From contig JBFMDN010000047.1 in assembly GCA_040753915.1 (NCBI GenBank), positions 1 to 44,276 of the forward strand: 44,276 nt of DNA. The letters are read 5' to 3'. The notes beneath the pieces are model-generated. The model did no database searches. It saw nothing but the letters and a program-made list of their open reading frames with translations, and was not told the DNA's origin. Below are positions 8,617 to 14,973 of the stretch, piece by piece; within the stretch, counting starts at the first letter, position 1, and each line of letters opens with the position of its first letter. This DNA is from JBFMDN01 sp040753915 (GTDB lineage Bacteria; Desulfobacterota; Desulfomonilia; Desulfomonilales; Desulfomonilaceae). The position numbers and the translations under genes are program-made.

Positions 8617-9483
8617 TTACGAGCTTGCGATGGCCTCGACGTGTCGAGAAATTCCTGCGGTAGATATCATTCGTTCTTTGACGAAGACACATGCGCCCCA
8701 TATGACATCGAGCCCCACGAGTTGTTCGGCTCGCAAAACGGCTTGATCGAGGGCCTGCTCGATGGTTGGATCTGGGAGATCCCCGACGGACGCAGTGACG
8801 TTCATGCCGGTCAGATCCGTGTCTGGAAACAGGGATTCTGCTGGAACTCGAATCACCGCAGGATCGAAAACATAGGTCGCGTTTGCCAGTGCAGTTGCCG
8901 CTGCATCGGCTCTGGCGGCATCCCTGGAAAAGACGGTCGCGGCCGATGCGATTCCACGGGTGAGGCTGCGTCCACCAATTCCGCTCGTCGCGATCCCCCC
9001 TATTCGCATGTCTGCGGTGAGAAGGACTCGGTGCGAAACTGTGGCCTTCCGAACGTCCGGTCTTATGCCCACGTAAATTCGTTCCTGTCCCTTGAGCCGG
9101 ATGGCGAGATCTCCGCCGTTATTAACCACTATTCGCGTCATACCGAGATCTTCCAGATAGTCAGCGGTTGCATCAGCAATGGTGCCGGCCACAGCAGCCA
9201 AAGGGGTGAGATCCGAATCTCCCACGAGCCGGGCAGCTTGCCACATGATGTGGCCAAGCGAACCTGGACGTGGCTCAGGAGCATCGATAGCGGGCTTTCG
9301 AAGGGACGGCAGATCTCGTGAGACCTGTTCGAGAAATCTTACGGCTTCCAAGGCAGCCTTACGGCATGCTTCCGGCCGGATCTCCCCATTCCGAGACGCC
9401 TCGATAAACATCCGCATGGGCCCGCATTCTGCCAGAACCGTGCCGTCTCCAAGCGTGAGAATCTGCTTTTCCCACGGCGGCAA
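8617..9483 (-). CDS. UPF0280 family protein (ApbE-like fold)
   Basis: A 288-residue protein of the UPF0280 family, related to the ApbE FAD:protein-FMN transferases. Family features visible are PMRMFIEAS near the start, LTPLAAVAGTIADATADYL in the middle, VVNNGGDLAIRL (the nucleotide-binding-like turn), GIATSGIGGRSLTRGIA and ADAAATALANATYV. Its function has not been established. The start codon is TTG at 9483, four bases after the stop of the upstream 6-hydroxynicotinate-reductase-like gene, with AAGGAA ahead of it, so the two are almost certainly co-translated. One inference is that it modifies or supplies a flavin to that partner; I see no canonical flavinylation motif in the partner to prove it. 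Confidence 0.85.
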   Translation of the reverse strand: MPPWEKQILTLGDGTVLAECGPMRMFIEASRNGEIRPEACRKAALEAVRFLEQVSRDLPSLRKPAIDAPEPRPGSLGHIMWQAARLVGDSDLTPLAAVAGTIADATADYLEDLGMTRIVVNNGGDLAIRLKGQERIYVGIRPDVRKATVSHRVLLTADMRIGGIATSGIGGRSLTRGIASAATVFSRDAARADAAATALANATYVFDPAVIRVPAESLFPDTDLTGMNVTASVGDLPDPTIEQALDQAVLRAEQLVGLDVIWGACVFVKERMISTAGISRHVEAIASS

Positions 9484-9487
9484 TTCC

Positions 9488-10987
9488 TTACCCTTTCAGA
9501 TGGAACGGCTTGATCGCCTCCTCGTGTCCACCCATTGCCCTGAAATCTTCCAGGGTCATGGTGTACTCCACAGGACAGACTGTGGCTGGAGTCGGGACCC
9601 AGGTGAACGCACCGGGCATGACTTTCTCTACGTCCACCATAAAATTGATGCCTCCACCAGGGAGGACAAAGGCCGGTGCTCCCCCAATCGTGAGGCGAGC
9701 TTTCATGCCGTGCACCGCACGCGTCAGCTTTATGGGATATTTTGTCACACCCGCTCTGGCACTTCCACCCGATCCTCCGCAGTAAACCGCGGAGACGAGG
9801 GATTCCTGACACGTGTCAGCCAGCGCGTTGATCGCTTCGAGGACATGGCGGTCCAGATCGATCTCCCGGAGACTCCCGTCTCCATTGACCTGGAACAGAG
9901 CAGCCTTTCGCCCGGTGGTCTCTGTTATCAAGATCTTCATGCCGGCCCTGGCCACTGCCATGTCAATGGATTCAATGATCTCTATTGGATCGGAAATCGA
10001 TGTTCCGCCCCATCCGTCCCCGTGATCTCCAAAGTACCGACCGGGCGTGCTTCTCCGAAACCGGATATTCACACCACTTGGTTTGACACCCATATACGTC
10101 CCAGCGGCATGTTCGCTCATCAAGCCGGTAATGTGAGAATCCAGAATAATTGCCTCATCCACGACGTCCTTGAACAGATTGGCGAACAGTCCGAGGGTGG
10201 CGCTACCACACCCGACCCGCATGACTTCTTCGACTTTTCCATCGACAATCGGTTGGTGGCCAACCTCCAGTTCGAGGCGACTACCGCCTTCGACGGATAT
10301 TCGTACCCGCTTTCGGTTGGCTATATCCGATATGAGCCGAGCCACGATGAGCCCGTCAGGGCCGGTGAGGAGATTCGCTCCGCCCACAGACAGGATTTTG
10401 GACCCGTATTCCTCCGTCGTCAGGTGCCCCACCCTCTTCTTTCGATAGAAAAGCGCTGCACCCTCCTGACCGATGGTGTGGTCCGTGTCGACCTTCACCT
10501 TGATCCCGGAGTAGCTCAAAGGGGCCTCGGTCACTACAGTGACCACGTCCACTCCTTCGACCTTGGATTGGACGATGTGAGGAGCAGGTTTGCAGTCGGG
10601 GTACGTGGTGCCGGCACCAATTCCCGTTATAAGGGGTCGTCGTATGACAGGATGCCAGTCGGGCCCCACGAGCGGTCTCACGTCCTCGAAAGTTTTGAGG
10701 GAAATCGTCCTCTCCAATTTCCCTCCCCTATTGATGTACCGCAAGCAGGCTCCCGTGTGACCTATCCTGATACGACATCTTACGGGGCACGCCTCACAGA
10801 AAATGGCATCCGGGTGCGATCCTTCTTCGAATATCAACGCCTCTTCAGGACAAACCCTCAGGCATGCACCGCATTCCGTGCAGGACTCATCGACGGTAGC
10901 CTTTTTCTTAACCAGGCGAATTGCGCCTTTCGGACACGCAACGACGCACTCGGCACATCCAACACATTTTTCCGGTCGTACTACCAT
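9488..10987 (-). CDS. 6-hydroxynicotinate reductase-like ferredoxin-domain protein
   Basis: A 499-residue iron-sulfur protein. It begins with two 4Fe-4S motifs (Cys8, 11, 14, 18 and Cys36, 39, 42, 46), then a third cysteine group (Cys64, 67, 71 and 81). A long body follows with repeated Gly-rich motifs (VGCGSATLG, HGDGWGGTSI, GGSGGSARAG). This matches the family named after 6-hydroxynicotinate reductase of nicotinate-fermenting Eubacterium. None of the other nicotinate fermentation genes is present here, so the true substrate may differ. It is followed after four bases by the UPF0280 gene. The ATG at 10987 has only a weak ribosome site (GGAAAAG). Confidence 0.8.
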   Translation of the reverse strand: MVVRPEKCVGCAECVVACPKGAIRLVKKKATVDESCTECGACLRVCPEEALIFEEGSHPDAIFCEACPVRCRIRIGHTGACLRYINRGGKLERTISLKTFEDVRPLVGPDWHPVIRRPLITGIGAGTTYPDCKPAPHIVQSKVEGVDVVTVVTEAPLSYSGIKVKVDTDHTIGQEGAALFYRKKRVGHLTTEEYGSKILSVGGANLLTGPDGLIVARLISDIANRKRVRISVEGGSRLELEVGHQPIVDGKVEEVMRVGCGSATLGLFANLFKDVVDEAIILDSHITGLMSEHAAGTYMGVKPSGVNIRFRRSTPGRYFGDHGDGWGGTSISDPIEIIESIDMAVARAGMKILITETTGRKAALFQVNGDGSLREIDLDRHVLEAINALADTCQESLVSAVYCGGSGGSARAGVTKYPIKLTRAVHGMKARLTIGGAPAFVLPGGGINFMVDVEKVMPGAFTWVPTPATVCPVEYTMTLEDFRAMGGHEEAIKPFHLKG

Positions 10988-11309
10988 GATCAGCTTTTCC
11001 GCTTATTCCTGTTCGAGGTTTTCATTGGCCCTTGCGCACTGGCGTGCCAAGGCAGATCTCCGGTCGAAGGGGACAAGCTAAATCCACATGGTCCTCCAAG
11101 CTACGGATAGGCTCGGAAAGCGAGCCGTATGACAATACTTGTGACCACGACCCTCTATCATTACCACGGATTCGGTTAGAATACCATCAGTTCGCGACGA
11201 CTCTCCGAGAGTTTGAGAATTCACGGATGTGCCTGCCGCCGCAAAGGACAAGAGCGGTCTATTCGGCCGCAGCCACACCTCTATACGGTTTCAGGCCAAT
11301 TTTTCTGCC
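10988..11309. other. Divergent intergenic region between Hnr-like gene and tRNA-Leu
   Basis: No gene is recognised in these 322 bases. A small hairpin (GGCTCG-GAAAG-CGAGCC) is at 11110-11126. The minus-strand promoter for the Hnr-like gene should lie here, but I cannot pick it out with confidence. Confidence 0.45.
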
Positions 11310-11338
11310 TTGACAGTGGCGTTGGGAACTGGAATAAT
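11310..11338 (+). promoter_or_regulatory. Sigma-70 promoter of tRNA-Leu
   Basis: The -35 box is TTGACA (11310-11315), a perfect match. After a 17-base spacer the -10 box is AATAAT (11333-11338), five of six consensus bases. Transcription would start about 11345, just before the tRNA. Confidence 0.8.
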
Positions 11339-11347
11339 AATCTCCAT

Positions 11348-11434
11348 GCCGAAGTGGCGGAACTGGTAGACGCGCCAGGTTCAGGGTCTGGTGGGCGTAA
11401 GCCTGTAGGAGTTCGAGTCTCCTCTTCGGCACCA
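11348..11434 (+). tRNA. tRNA-Leu (anticodon CAG)
   Basis: The acceptor stem GCCGAAG pairs with CTTCGGC at 11424-11430, followed by the discriminator A and an encoded CCA. The D arm is TGGCGGAACTGGTAGACGC, typical of tRNA-Leu. The anticodon stem CCAGG/TCTGG encloses loop TTCAGGG, giving anticodon CAG. A long variable arm (GTGGGCGTAAGCCT region) marks a class II tRNA. The T arm has GTTCGAGTC. A promoter lies just upstream and a terminator 13 bases downstream. Confidence 0.96.
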
Positions 11435-11446
11435 CGCAAATTACGG

Positions 11447-11474
11447 AATCCGGTTGTGAAGACCGGATTTTTTT
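11447..11474 (+). terminator. Intrinsic terminator after tRNA-Leu
   Basis: AATCCGG (11447-11453) pairs with CCGGATT (11463-11469) around a 9-base loop, and seven T follow from 11468. This ends the tRNA transcript. The stem may also stop transcription from the converging cbiR gene, though the minus strand has no T run. Confidence 0.85.
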
Positions 11475-11531
11475 GTTTCCTCGGTCCAGGGGGAATTCTT
11501 ATCCCAACAATGCCATCCCCATTCTTGCGAG

Positions 11532-12287
11532 TCACCTTCTTCCCGAGATCCTCCCGATAGACGCTTCGATGGCAGCGAGAGAATCCATGAGATCACGCTC
11601 GCTGAAGACCTCGATAGTGGCCACTCCGTCAAAATGGGAAACAAGATAACCGGTCACGGCGTCAAGTTGCGCCGCGGGGACTAACGAAAGGCTCTGGTGG
11701 TCCCGAGTCCCTATTCCATGCAGGTGGACCACTTCAATGCGGTCACGCCACCTCTCCAGCCAAGGCAACGGATCGAGCCCGCACTTCCAGACATGGCCAA
11801 CATCAAAGCAGCAAGAAACCGGAGCGGAAGAGAGTATGCTTTCCACAAACTCCAATGGCTGGTCGTCCAAGTTTTCGACGCAAATCGCCTGAGCGGATCC
11901 TGCCTTTTCGCTGAGAAAATCCAGTGAGCGCAAGGAGTTGTCTACCCAACGAGAACGACTCAGGCATTCCCCTTTTGCACCGTCAAGGTGCGCTATGAAT
12001 CCAACCGGAGCAAGGGAAAGAGTCTTGGCGACCGCCAGAGCCGCCCTATCGAGTGAGGGACTGTCACCGGCGAGCGCCAAGTCCAGGGGCAAATGAACCG
12101 TGTACGTCATCTCATGGCGCCTGCCCGTTTGAATCAGAAACTCCACAGTCCGGTGATCCGGAAGTTCCCGACCATCCTCATCGCATTCAAAAAGCAGGAG
12201 CTCCACATCCCGGACTTTGCCTGCCAGCGACATCACGTTTGTCTCGATATCTGCCGGATAGATGTACGAGGTAGTCCCAATGCGCAT
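11532..12287 (-). CDS. cbiR: Cobamide remodelling phosphodiesterase CbiR-like (TIM barrel)
   Basis: A 251-residue protein of the xylose-isomerase/AP endonuclease 2 TIM-barrel family. It begins MRIGTTSYIYPADI and has metal-ligand positions typical of the fold: HLPLD, FIAHLDG, CVENLDD, CFDVGHVWK, VVHLHG and TIEVFSE. The opening, the VELLLFECDE segment and the neighbour cobS match CbiR, which cleaves the nucleotide loop of cobamides so the lower ligand can be replaced. CobS then helps rebuild the loop. An in-frame ATG lies 15 codons further upstream inside cobS, but the ATG at 12287 fits the family start and comes four bases after the cobS stop. If not CbiR, it is a related sugar-phosphate isomerase. 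Confidence 0.8.
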   Translation of the reverse strand: MRIGTTSYIYPADIETNVMSLAGKVRDVELLLFECDEDGRELPDHRTVEFLIQTGRRHEMTYTVHLPLDLALAGDSPSLDRAALAVAKTLSLAPVGFIAHLDGAKGECLSRSRWVDNSLRSLDFLSEKAGSAQAICVENLDDQPLEFVESILSSAPVSCCFDVGHVWKCGLDPLPWLERWRDRIEVVHLHGIGTRDHQSLSLVPAAQLDAVTGYLVSHFDGVATIEVFSERDLMDSLAAIEASIGRISGRR

Positions 12288-12291
12288 CGAT

Positions 12292-13017
12292 TCACCACCG
12301 AACCAGTACTGCCACCAGAAAGACAGTCTCACTCAGTTCACACATGGCACCGATAACATCACCGTTGACAACCCCCACCCTGGCCTGCGCGAGACGTCTG
12401 AACCCGACTGCCACCAAGAAGGCTATTACCGCGGCAAGAATGCCTGACAAGCCGAGCAACAGTGCCGGTAAGCCTCCAAGGAGTGCAGCCCGGACTGCGA
12501 CATCGCGGTCGACCCCCGAAAGAAAGCTCGCGGCCATCCCTTGTCCGCCATGCCTCGCCCCATAGGATCCCGCCACCATGATTCCTCGTCCAACAGCCGG
12601 CGCCGCAACGAGGCACAGGAGAGGGAGACCCTCGTGACTCACAGTTGCAAATTTCAACGCAAGAAGAATGATAAGAGCAAGAGCCCCAAAACTCCCCAGT
12701 CTCGAATCCTTGAGGATTTCCCGCCGCCGTTCCAGCGGCACTGCCGTCGGAAGAGCATCTCCACAGTCAGTCCATCCGTCCAGGTGAAGCCCCCCCGTGA
12801 GCACGACCCACAGGGTCACGACCAGAATACCAGCGACGGAAGCAGGCAAGTGCGCGGATAGCACGAGATACGCTGCGACCAATACCAGTCCCAAGAGATA
12901 CCCCACCACGGGAAACGCCCATGCAGACCGTCCTATTTCCACGAGGTCACCGGGGGGTTCCACCTTTGTACGGAAAATGGTCAGGAACTGAAATGCCAGC
13001 GCCAAGGATCTTTGCAT
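12292..13017 (-). CDS. cobS: Adenosylcobinamide-GDP ribazoletransferase (cobalamin 5'-phosphate synthase)
   Basis: A 241-residue integral membrane enzyme that joins adenosylcobinamide-GDP to alpha-ribazole in the last steps of cobalamin assembly. The active-site motif GGLHLDGWTDCGDAL is clear, followed by DSRLGSFGALAL, the VGRGIMVAG segment and GDVIGAMCELSE near the C-terminus. About five hydrophobic helices are evident. I chose the ATG at 13017 (MQRSLALAFQFLTIF), where the family normally starts; an in-frame GTG lies 8 codons upstream, and neither has a good ribosome site. cbiR follows after four bases, making a corrinoid salvage pair. I looked for a cobalamin riboswitch upstream and did not find the B12 box. 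Confidence 0.92.
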   Translation of the reverse strand: MQRSLALAFQFLTIFRTKVEPPGDLVEIGRSAWAFPVVGYLLGLVLVAAYLVLSAHLPASVAGILVVTLWVVLTGGLHLDGWTDCGDALPTAVPLERRREILKDSRLGSFGALALIILLALKFATVSHEGLPLLCLVAAPAVGRGIMVAGSYGARHGGQGMAASFLSGVDRDVAVRAALLGGLPALLLGLSGILAAVIAFLVAVGFRRLAQARVGVVNGDVIGAMCELSETVFLVAVLVRW

Positions 13018-13456
13018 GGACAGGAGTGATATCACGAACACCGGGGACGCGCAACAAGATGCGAGAAGAAGAATTCAAAGCCTGCATTCCCCTTGGTACC
13101 CACTACAAGAACCGTGCGTGATTCGGACGTTTCTTGCGGGAATTTCCACCTTCGTTCAAGACTCGGGAGCTCGCGCCGTGGCCGACGCGAGGCACCCCGA
13201 AGTTTTCGAGCTGGTGCAAATAGCATTGCTATCCTCCCGAATAGTTGCACTATGCGACCTCTTACCCGTCCGATCCACTGCTTCTCCAGACTCAGCACGG
13301 CGCCCCATCTCAAAAACTTTTCGTTCCATTCTTTAATCCCTCTGAGGAGTTCCGAATTTTCGCCGGAGAAATAATCGTTCGGGATCCGCCAATAAGGAGT
13401 CCAGGTACGAATGTTGCTCCACCAAAGGCAAACGGAGAACGGTTCTGCTCCTTGTT

Positions 13457-13496
13457 TCCCCTGGATGCTTGTGAGAGAGCACCAGGGGATTTTTTT
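13457..13496 (+). terminator. Strong intrinsic terminator with no known gene upstream
   Basis: TCCCCTGG at 13457-13464 pairs with CCAGGGGA at 13482-13489, extended by TGCT/AGCA, giving a 12-pair stem with one bulged A. Seven T follow (13490-13496). It points along the plus strand, but the only annotated gene upstream, cobS, runs the other way. It therefore suggests an unannotated plus-strand RNA between about 13050 and 13490. Confidence 0.8.
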
Positions 13497-13539
13497 CCTC
13501 GGGCTCTTTGATCCCCGAACAACATGCATTAAGTATAAG

Positions 13540-13562
13540 TTGATTTGTCCAGGACAAATCAA
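13540..13562. promoter_or_regulatory. 23-base perfect dyad, operator-like
   Basis: TTGATTTGTCC and its exact complement GGACAAATCAA flank a single A. Eleven-base arms with a one-base centre are what a dimeric repressor would bind. It is 96 bases before the Nudix start. No T run follows, so it is unlikely to be a terminator. The regulator is unknown; the site does not match the spacing of an FNR box. Confidence 0.6.
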
Positions 13563-13585
13563 CAGGCTTTACAATGGATGGGAGA

Positions 13586-13606
13586 CCTCCCGACCATTCC
13601 GGGAGG
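13586..13606 (+). other. Hairpin in the presumed 5' leader of the Nudix gene
   Basis: CCTCCCG pairs with CGGGAGG around a 7-base loop. It sits 52 bases before the Nudix start codon. The right arm contains a GGGAGG sequence resembling a ribosome site, but it is too far from the start to serve it. The hairpin could control mRNA stability or be incidental. Confidence 0.35.
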
Positions 13607-13658
13607 AATCATTCTTTTCCGTGCCGACAGGCCAGCGAATCTACGAAGAAGGAATGGT

Positions 13659-14168
13659 ATGTCGTCAACAGATGATGAGATTCTCGAAATCGTGACCTTG
13701 GACGACCGGGTAGTCGGGAGAGCAACGCGGGCAGAAATCCACGCGAAAGGGCTCTTTCATCGGGCTGTTCACATATTCGTTTTCAACCGAGCCGGCGATT
13801 TGTACGTGCAGCGCAGATCGCCCGAGAAGGATAGACATCCCTCCAAATTGGATTCCTCCGCTGCCGGGCATGTGGACCCTGGCGAGTCGTACGAACAGGC
13901 TGCGCTTCGGGAGCTCGATGAAGAACTGGGAATCTCGGAAACAGTGAAAGAGGTTCTTTCCGTGCAGGCTCGGACCGAGACTGATAACGAGCATGTTCGG
14001 CTCTTTCAAGTTGTAACAACGTCAAAGCCACAGCCCAATCCGCTGGAGATCCAGTGGGGAGCTTTCATCAGCCCTGTGAGCCTGGCACGACTCATGGACG
14101 AGTCTCCTGAGGATTTTGTTCCCGCGTTCATTTTGCTTTGGAATGAATTTCAGAGGAAGGGGAGATGA
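13659..14168 (+). CDS. Nudix hydrolase (YfcD / IPP-isomerase-like)
   Basis: A 169-residue Nudix protein that probably hydrolyses a nucleoside diphosphate-linked compound. The complete Nudix box is present: GHVDPGESYEQAAL followed by RELDEELGI, with the metal-binding REXXEE glutamates. The N-terminal EIVTLDDRVVGRATRAEIH and the HRAVHIFVFN strand place it near YfcD and isopentenyl-diphosphate isomerase-like members rather than MutT. A longer frame opens 38 codons upstream, but the ATG at 13659 has AAGGAA before it and fits the family. Its stop overlaps the dtd start (ATGA), so they form a coupled pair. The real substrate cannot be read from the sequence. Confidence 0.88.
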   Translation: MSSTDDEILEIVTLDDRVVGRATRAEIHAKGLFHRAVHIFVFNRAGDLYVQRRSPEKDRHPSKLDSSAAGHVDPGESYEQAALRELDEELGISETVKEVLSVQARTETDNEHVRLFQVVTTSKPQPNPLEIQWGAFISPVSLARLMDESPEDFVPAFILLWNEFQRKGR

Positions 14169-14605
14169 GGTCTGTTGTTCAGCGGGTGCGCTCGGCTCGG
14201 GTGACCGTTCGTGGCGAACAAATAGCGCAAATCGGGACGGGCATGCTGGTGTTGCTGGCTGCCGCGCCCTCTGACGGACAGGACCAGGTGCGCTGGATGG
14301 CTGAAAAACTCTGCGGTCTTCGGATCTTCCCCGACGAAAGTGGGAAAATGAATGTGAGTCTCTCTGACGTGGGGGGGGCAATGCTCGTAGTATCCCAGTT
14401 CACTCTGTACGGAGATTGCAGGAAAGGAAAGCGACCGTCCTATTCAGCAGCCGCACAGCCGGGCCACGCTGAGGAGGTGTACAACGAGTTCATCCACGAT
14501 GTGCGTAAGAGAGGTATCCATGTCGAGCACGGCGAGTTTGGAGCCATGATGATCGTGGAGCTGGAGAACGATGGTCCTGTGACGCTTATCGTGGATTCCC
14601 CTTGA
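14165..14605 (+). CDS. dtd: D-aminoacyl-tRNA deacylase
   Basis: A 146-residue proofreading enzyme that removes D-amino acids (and glycine mischarged on tRNA-Ala) from tRNA. It starts MRSVVQRVRSARVTV and carries both signature motifs: SQFTLYGD and the Gly-cisPro motif in NDGPVTLIVDS. Its length is normal for a homodimer-forming DTD. The start overlaps the Nudix stop by four bases. I see no terminator directly after it. Confidence 0.95.
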   Translation: MRSVVQRVRSARVTVRGEQIAQIGTGMLVLLAAAPSDGQDQVRWMAEKLCGLRIFPDESGKMNVSLSDVGGAMLVVSQFTLYGDCRKGKRPSYSAAAQPGHAEEVYNEFIHDVRKRGIHVEHGEFGAMMIVELENDGPVTLIVDSP

Positions 14606-14805
14606 TGCCCCTGGCGTTTGCGACGGAGCAGTGCGTGCTTCCCGTCACGGAAGCTGGGGTTCTTCGCTCGCCTCCTTACTCCCTGCAAGAATTCTCCGTT
14701 TTTCCCTGCTTTTTTCGACGAGACCTTTGTGATAAGGAATGAGTACTGGATTAAACAATAACGCCGCCTTGCGGACTGGAGTTGGTACCGATCGAGAGCG
14801 AGCAC
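14606..14805. other. Intergenic region after dtd
   Basis: No gene is recognised in the first 200 bases of the 368-base gap between dtd and purL. The rest of the gap holds a partial copy of the dispersed structured repeat and the purL ribosome site (AAAGGA before 14974). Confidence 0.45.
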
Positions 14806-14877
14806 CTATCCTGCCACGCATCGAACATGCGTGGCATTCGTCATGCTTGGAAGGCACTGAGCCTCCGACGGGCGTGT
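14806..14877 (+). repeat. Dispersed structured repeat, left part only (copy C)
   Basis: The copy opens CTATCCTGCCACGC, matching the CTATACYGCCACGC opening of the full copies at 37151 and 41053. A 10-pair hairpin (TGCCACGCAT / ATGCGTGGCA, loop CGAAC) is at 14812-14836. The conserved GAGCC element follows at about 14859, and similarity ends near 14877. The right half of the 210-base repeat is missing. Confidence 0.75.
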
Positions 14878-14973
14878 ACAAAAGAAAAGGTCGGGAGCTC
14901 CGACCAGTTTCTGCAGCCCTTCTGACAGGCTGCCCTGGGATCCGATCTGGAAGATATCACTAAAGGACACATC

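Larger units (their letters stand above)
13018..13658. other. Divergent intergenic region upstream of cobS and Nudix genes
   Basis: The 641 bases hold an intrinsic terminator, a 23-base dyad and a hairpin (listed separately). A minus-strand frame is open across 13032-13562 (176 codons) and overlaps the cobS start. It has no recognisable domain, and I do not call it a gene. A plus-strand transcript ending at 13496 is implied, with no clear protein in it. Confidence 0.5.

Noticed and set aside
9179..11110. Long plus-strand open frame of 643 codons
   Set aside because: It lies opposite the Hnr-like and UPF0280 genes, whose proteins have clear family motifs. Its translation has no domain and a composition typical of the antisense of a GC-rich gene.
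13018..13540. Possible cobalamin riboswitch ahead of cobS
   Set aside because: I looked on the minus strand for the B12 box and the conserved core and did not find them.
13032..13562. Minus-strand open frame of 176 codons upstream of and overlapping cobS
   Set aside because: No recognisable domain, no ribosome site, and it crosses a clear plus-strand terminator and the 23-base dyad. Kept only as a possibility in the intergenic entry.
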